From contig JAGQIY010001116.1 of the NCBI GenBank assembly GCA_020430865.1, positions 1 to 10,517 of the forward strand: a stretch of 10,517 bases of DNA. Reading direction: 5' to 3'. The notes under the pieces are model-generated. The model had not been told where the DNA came from. It ran no database searches and worked only from the letters and a program-made list of their open reading frames with translations. Both the position numbers and the translations under genes were made by a program. This stretch comes from Myxococcales bacterium (lineage in GTDB: Bacteria; Myxococcota; Polyangia; Polyangiales; Polyangiaceae). Below are positions 7,407 to 10,517 of this stretch, piece by piece (the first letter of the stretch is position 1; each line of letters opens with the position of its first letter).

Positions 7407-7792
7407 TCCGCTCGCGCGACGGGCGCTGGGCGTGCCGCAGCCCAGCGAAGCAGCGAGTCCAGTGACGGACATAGCTCCTGACCCCATGCGCTGAGCGAGT
7501 ACTCGACGCGGGGGGGCACCTCTGCGTAGGCGACGCGTTCTACGAGTCCATCTTGTTCGAGTTGTCGGAGCTGCTGAGTCAGCATCTTCTGCGACACCTC
7601 GGGGATGCTTCGCTCGAGCTCGGAGAAGCGCTTCACCTTCCCGCCGAACAGCTGGAACAAGATCTCGAGCTTCCAGCGCCCCAGCACGAACGTCAGGGCT
7701 TCTTGCACGGCCTGGGCCGCTGCGTGGGGGCTCTCGGGGGCGCGATACTTACCTTCGGGTGAGTTGCCCACTTCCTCGTGCGTTCTTGTCAC
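7403..7792 (-). CDS. HxlR-family winged-helix transcriptional regulator
   Basis: A 129-residue DNA-binding regulator. The core, L-G-R-W-K-L-E-I-L-F-Q-L ... R-F-S-E-L-E-R-S-I-P-E-V-S-Q-K-M-L-T-Q-Q-L-R-Q-L-E-Q-D-G-L-V, then E-V-P-P-R-V-E-Y-S-L-S, is the textbook HxlR signature: recognition helix followed by the beta wing. HxlR proteins usually act as dimers at sites beside their own gene, often responding to aldehydes or oxidants. Here the Cys that many relatives carry just before the first helix is absent; the only Cys is residue 108. The N-terminus (about 25 residues) is longer than usual and polar. The GTG at 7792 has no clear ribosome-binding site, and an in-frame GTG at 7771 is possible. 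It is divergent from the NTF2/SDR pair across 62 bp, so it most likely controls that pair and itself. Confidence 0.9.
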   Translation of the reverse strand: MTRTHEEVGNSPEGKYRAPESPHAAAQAVQEALTFVLGRWKLEILFQLFGGKVKRFSELERSIPEVSQKMLTQQLRQLEQDGLVERVAYAEVPPRVEYSLSAWGQELCPSLDSLLRWAAARPAPVARAE

Positions 7793-7854
7793 TCGCCGAC
7801 CATAGCGCCATTCGTCTGTTGCCGCCGTGTGGCGGTGACCAAGGAGATCATGCC
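7793..7854. promoter_or_regulatory. Divergent control region of the HxlR and NTF2/SDR genes
   Basis: This 62-bp gap separates the HxlR start from the start of the NTF2-like gene and should carry both promoters and the HxlR operator. It contains a small hairpin or dyad, CCGCC (7822-7826) and GGCGG (7831-7835) with a 4-base spacer, which is one operator candidate. I cannot assign promoter boxes with confidence. Confidence 0.45.
7841..7846 (+). promoter_or_regulatory. Ribosome-binding site of the NTF2-like gene
   Basis: AAGGAG lies 8 bases before the GTG at 7855. The in-between ATG at 7850 opens a different frame that lacks protein character, so this site supports the GTG and sets the short form of the protein. 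Confidence 0.6.
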
Positions 7855-8178
7855 GTGTTCAGTGGACTATCGGAGGAGCTCGCCAACTTTTTCACCGCAC
7901 TCAGCGCGCACGACGTCGACGCCGCCCTCGGCTTCTTCGCGGAGGACGCCTGTGTCGCCGACGAGCGCCGGCTGTGGCAGGGAAAGGCTGCCGTTCGCGA
8001 ATGGCTGTCCCACACCTCCGCGACCTACCGGCCGCGCTACACCCTCATCTCCACCCATGGGGGTGAGGTGCCCCGCGTCGACGTACGGGTCGAGGGGCAG
8101 TTCCCGAACAGCCCGCTGCACTTCAGCTTCGCCTTCACCGTCATCGATTCGCACATCGCGAGGCTAGAGATCTCGTGA
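7855..8178 (+). CDS. NTF2/SnoaL-like small protein
   Basis: A 107-residue protein of the cone-shaped NTF2/SnoaL fold. The first helix (L-A-N-F-F-T-A-L-S-A-H-D-V-D-A-A-L-G-F-F-A-E-D-A) followed by a W-x-G-K-A-A-V-R-E-W-L segment is the usual opening of the family, and the C-terminal strands (DVRVEGQF, LHFSFAFTVID, HIARLEIS) complete it. Members are isomerases, cyclases, hydrolases or mere binding proteins, so the activity cannot be named. An earlier in-frame start at 7759 would run into the divergent HxlR gene. The GTG at 7855 has a good ribosome-binding site and begins where the family begins. Its stop overlaps the start of the dehydrogenase gene by 4 bp (GTGA), indicating translational coupling and a shared role. 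Confidence 0.8.
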   Translation: MFSGLSEELANFFTALSAHDVDAALGFFAEDACVADERRLWQGKAAVREWLSHTSATYRPRYTLISTHGGEVPRVDVRVEGQFPNSPLHFSFAFTVIDSHIARLEIS

Positions 8179-8960
8179 CCCAAGCTGATCGAGACGGCGA
8201 GTTCGCCGGACGCCGCGTGTTGGTCACTGGAGGCTCCCAGGGGGCTGGAGCCGCAATGATCGAGCGCTTCGCGGCTGCGGGAGGGGAGACCATCGCCGTC
8301 GCCAGGAACCCTCCAGAGACGCCGCACGCGACCCACTTCATCCGTGCGGATCTAGTTGATCCGGCGGGGGTGAGGAGCGTCGTCGAAGCGGCGCAGGCAC
8401 TCGGAGGAGTCGACGTCTTGGTGCACAACCTGGGCGGCTCGCATGCACCGAGTGGGGGGGTTCAAGCTCTCGACGACGCGTCCTGGCACCAGGAGCTGAG
8501 CCTGAACTTGCTTGCGGCGGTGCGTCTCGACCGAGGCCTGGTGCCAGGCATGCTCGAGCGTCGCCAGGGTGTGGTACTCCACGTCTCTTCGATCCAGCGC
8601 CGCTTGCCGCTCCCCGAGTCGACGACTGCCTACGCCGCGGCCAAGGCCGCGCTGAGCGCCTACTCGAAGGCGCTGTCGAAGGAACTCGGCCCCCAGGGTG
8701 TGAGAGTCAACAGCATCGCTCCGGGTTGGATACGCACGAGTGCTGCAGACCGGCTGGTGTCTCGCATCGCTCAGGCGGCGCGAATCGATGAGGCAGGCGC
8801 CCGCCAACGCATCATGGAAGGCCTGGGGGGGATCCCGATTGGTAGGCCTGCGGAGCCGACGGAGGTGGCGGAGCTGGTGGCCTTCCTCGCGTCGAATCGC
8901 GCCGCGGCCATTCACGGAGCCGAGTACGTGATCGACGGCGGCACCATCCCTACGCTGTGA
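8175..8960 (+). CDS. Short-chain dehydrogenase/reductase (SDR)
   Basis: A 261-residue classical SDR, an NAD(P)-dependent oxidoreductase acting on an alcohol or carbonyl compound. The Rossmann nucleotide loop is T-G-G-S-Q-G-A-G (18-25), Asp59-Leu60 follows the adenine-binding strand, and the usual N-A-G segment reads H-N-L-G-G-S (84-89), a known variant. The catalytic set is Asn111, Ser139, Tyr153 and Lys157 (Y-A-A-A-K). P-G-W-I-R-T and the C-terminal Y-V-I-D-G-G-T complete the pattern. The residue after the second strand is not a clear Asp, and Arg44 follows it, so NADP preference is possible but not certain. The gene starts with GTG overlapping the NTF2-like gene. The substrate is unknown. 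Two runs of seven G lie inside the gene. Confidence 0.92.
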   Translation: MTQADRDGEFAGRRVLVTGGSQGAGAAMIERFAAAGGETIAVARNPPETPHATHFIRADLVDPAGVRSVVEAAQALGGVDVLVHNLGGSHAPSGGVQALDDASWHQELSLNLLAAVRLDRGLVPGMLERRQGVVLHVSSIQRRLPLPESTTAYAAAKAALSAYSKALSKELGPQGVRVNSIAPGWIRTSAADRLVSRIAQAARIDEAGARQRIMEGLGGIPIGRPAEPTEVAELVAFLASNRAAAIHGAEYVIDGGTIPTL

Positions 8961-8962
8961 TC

Positions 8963-8987
8963 GTGGGCGCGGAGACTCCGCGCCTAC
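8963..8987. terminator. Strong hairpin between convergent genes
   Basis: Arms GTGGGCGCGG (8963-8972) and CCGCGCCTAC (8978-8987) pair over 10 bp with one wobble around the loop AGACT. It begins two bases after the dehydrogenase stop and lies before the converging lipoprotein gene. No T-run follows, so it may act as a bidirectional terminator or RNA-stabilising stem. Confidence 0.55.
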
Positions 8988-9018
8988 CCGATCCAGACAT
9001 TGCCATGTGGAAATAGCT

Positions 9019-10395
9019 CTACTCGTTGTAGACGTAGTCGAATTCGCCCTGGGTGATCTGTAGCGTGGTGCCGCTGACGCAGTAGTCGAGGGTGTCCGTC
9101 TTGGTCGAGGACGTCAGCGTCAGCTGGTTGCCCGACGTCGAGTAGGTGCCGGTCTCCACGCCGTTGTCCACGACGCTGGGAAACACCGAGCAGTCGCACT
9201 GGGTCGACGGGGTGCCCTCACACACCATGGCCATCTTCATGGCAGCACTCAGCGGCGCGTCCAGGTCAGCGCAGCTGTTGACCGTGATGCTGAGCCCCGA
9301 TCCGAGGTTCGTCACGCAGCTCGCCTGCATGTGGAAGGTGGTCTTCGTGGCGGCCGTGAGCGAGTAGACGAAGTTTGCGCCGCTGAACTCGAACAGGCTT
9401 GCGCCGATCGTGCTCACGCTTCCCGTGGAGTCCGAGGGGCAGGCTGGGAACGGACCGGCTCCAGGGGGCGTGCCCGTGAAGCAGAAGCCTCCCAGGTCGT
9501 AGCGAGAAGCCAGCGCGCCTCCGCAGGGAGACGCGATGTTGCAGCCGCTGCTCACGTCGGCGGCGTTTGCCTGCAACACGGCGTAGTACGTGAAGTGCTT
9601 GATCGGTGCAGCGACGCGTCCCGTGAGCTGCAGCGTGGGCAGCGGGATCCAGGCGTTGTTGGTCGTATCCAGCCACGCGATCATCCATTGCTTGCCAGTC
9701 GGCGCTGGTCCGCTCACCGGCAGCATCAACACACCGGGGTCGTCGAAGGTCGTCCCGTTTGGGGTGAAGTCGTAGATCTTGCCGTGGATGTCCCCAGCGC
9801 GAGGCAGCCCAGAAGTCGAGCTACTGGAGCTGCCCGTGATCACGGTGTTGCCGGTCACCGAGTTCTGGCCGAAGGTGAGCGCGGCGCCGTCGACCTCGAG
9901 GCGCCCGCCATTGGTGGTGATGGTCACCGACGTGCCCGCCGAGCTTCCTCCGGTGCCACCCGTGCCCGCAGTCGAGCCGCCGCTCCCGCCGGTCCCTCCG
10001 CTCGTTCCGGCTGAGCCCCCCGTCGTTCCGGCCGAGCCACCCGTCGCTCCGCCCGAGCCTGCGGTCGAGCCACCGGTCCCTCCGCTGGCTCCGCCCGAGC
10101 CCCCCGTCGTTCCGGCTGAGCCTGCGGTCGAGCCACCGGTCCCTCCGCTCGTTCCGGCTGAGCCCCCCGTCGTTCCGGCTGAGCCCCCCGTCGTTCCGGC
10201 TGAGCCCCCCGTCGTTCCACCGCTACCAGCGTTCCCTGCGGAACCGCCGTTCGCGGAGCCTGACGTGCCGCCGTTGCCGGAGCCGCCGGTCGCCCCCGTC
10301 CCAGCGTTGCCTCCCGAGCCGCTCGTGTCGTCGTCGTCACTACAGCCCGCCAGGCCCACGACCAAGGCGAGCACCCCCAAGGTGAGTCTTCTCAT
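9019..10395 (-). CDS. Surface lipoprotein with Gly/Ser/Thr repeat linker and ZU5-like domain
   Basis: A 458-residue lipoprotein of unknown function. The leader M-R-R-L-T-L-G-V-L-A-L-V-V-G-L-A-G-C ends in a lipobox (L-A-G-C, Cys18) with Ser at +2, as expected for outer-membrane sorting. Residues about 24-155 are almost only Gly, Ser, Thr, Ala and Asn, a flexible tether built from heptads such as GGSAGTT. Next, about 158-268, comes a ZU5-like beta domain: G-G-R-L-E-V, G-D-I-H-G-K-I-Y-D-F-T-P-N-G-T-T-F-D-D-P, then F-T-Y-Y-A-V-L. The last 180 or so residues are Cys-rich and end in a lipocalin-like stretch; their family is unclear. This layout is common among myxobacterial surface lipoproteins. 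The start ATG directly precedes the leader but has no clear ribosome-binding site. A second open frame on the opposite strand through the linker is a by-product of the repeats. Confidence 0.85.
   Translation of the reverse strand: MRRLTLGVLALVVGLAGCSDDDDTSGSGGNAGTGATGGSGNGGTSGSANGGSAGNAGSGGTTGGSAGTTGGSAGTTGGSAGTSGGTGGSTAGSAGTTGGSGGASGGTGGSTAGSGGATGGSAGTTGGSAGTSGGTGGSGGSTAGTGGTGGSSAGTSVTITTNGGRLEVDGAALTFGQNSVTGNTVITGSSSSSTSGLPRAGDIHGKIYDFTPNGTTFDDPGVLMLPVSGPAPTGKQWMIAWLDTTNNAWIPLPTLQLTGRVAAPIKHFTYYAVLQANAADVSSGCNIASPCGGALASRYDLGGFCFTGTPPGAGPFPACPSDSTGSVSTIGASLFEFSGANFVYSLTAATKTTFHMQASCVTNLGSGLSITVNSCADLDAPLSAAMKMAMVCEGTPSTQCDCSVFPSVVDNGVETGTYSTSGNQLTLTSSTKTDTLDYCVSGTTLQITQGEFDYVYNE
9946..10320. 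repeat. Nested in-frame repeats encoding the Gly/Ser/Thr linker
   Basis: The linker DNA is built from near-identical units. Three perfect tandem copies of a 21-bp unit lie at 10151-10213, each coding one GGSAGTT heptad on the minus strand. Larger blocks are also copied: a 44-bp stretch at 9989-10032 recurs exactly at 10136-10179, 147 bp (49 codons) away. Both periods are multiples of three, so copy-number change would keep the frame. Many units hold a C6 run. Confidence 0.85.
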
Positions 10396-10517
10396 AACGC
10401 CAGAGCTTCAGCCGGAATCCTGGCCGATCCCATCCCCCAACGTGGGGAGGGAGCGTAGGCATGCGAACAGTTCTGGCGCTAGGCTCGAAACCTAGCGACG
10501 TGCGCGAGCGTGTATGC
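10396..10517 (-). promoter_or_regulatory. Upstream region of the lipoprotein gene
   Basis: The region upstream of the lipoprotein start, reaching the window edge. It should hold the lipoprotein promoter, but I cannot point to clear boxes. It contains a perfect dyad at 10477-10497 (listed separately). No coding sequence is evident. Confidence 0.3.
10477..10497. repeat. Perfect inverted repeat, 7-bp arms
   Basis: CGCTAGG (10477-10483) and CCTAGCG (10491-10497) flank a 7-base spacer, CTCGAAA. It sits about 80 bp upstream of the lipoprotein start and could be a regulator-binding site or a terminator of a gene beyond the window. It has no T-run. The CTAG core is notable because that tetranucleotide is usually uncommon in bacterial genomes. 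Confidence 0.5.

Noticed and set aside
7850..8167. ATG-started frame overlapping the NTF2-like gene
   Set aside because: The translation is Ser/Arg/Pro-rich shadow sequence. The ribosome-binding site fits the GTG at 7855, whose product has the NTF2 pattern.
9946..10320. Possible CRISPR array
   Set aside because: The units are tandem or nested with no unique spacers of constant length, and they code a low-complexity protein linker.
9779..10495. Proline-rich open frame (PAEPPV repeats) on the plus strand opposite the lipoprotein
   Set aside because: It is the complement of the Gly/Ser/Thr repeat DNA, kept open by the codon-multiple period. The minus strand carries a lipobox and a folded C-terminal part, so it is the coding strand.

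Overview
This is a GC-rich, gene-dense chromosomal stretch from a Gram-negative bacterium. Two outer-membrane barrel proteins, a lipoprotein with a long Gly/Ser/Thr-Ala tether and a ZU5-like domain, an oxygen-type protoporphyrinogen oxidase and a Cys-type CcmE all fit a member of the Myxococcota, probably Polyangiales. That placement is inferred from protein style; there is no rRNA or marker phylogeny here. I see no tRNA, rRNA, CRISPR array, insertion sequence or phage gene, and no gap between genes exceeds about 180 bases.

Left part (1-3921). A plus-strand PorV/FadL-style barrel protein (41-1111) faces a minus-strand pair across a 33-bp gap that holds a hairpin. The pair is a second barrel protein (2486-3313) followed 12 bp later by a 442-residue protein of unknown function (1145-2473). 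Across a divergent intergenic region lies a small four-helix membrane protein (3442-3921).

Middle (4099-7376). This is a tetrapyrrole block: a CcmE-like periplasmic heme chaperone, uroporphyrinogen decarboxylase (hemE) and a HemY/PPOX-type protoporphyrinogen oxidase. hemE and the oxidase are 29 bp apart and probably form an operon. The CcmE protein has Cys, not His, at the heme-attachment position (CPSKY, the CxxxY type).

Right part (7403-10395). A minus-strand HxlR-family repressor is divergent from a plus-strand pair made of a small NTF2/SnoaL-like protein and a short-chain dehydrogenase that overlaps it by 4 bp. This is the classic arrangement of a locally regulated redox cassette. It ends at a strong hairpin and faces a minus-strand surface lipoprotein whose linker is encoded by nested repeats with periods of 21 bp and 147 bp.

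Most of the window is ordinary housekeeping and envelope sequence. I did not find a convincing new defence, mobile or biosynthetic system. The points most worth checking are the CxxxY CcmE, the unassigned 442-residue protein, the HxlR/NTF2/SDR cassette and the in-frame repeats of the lipoprotein.
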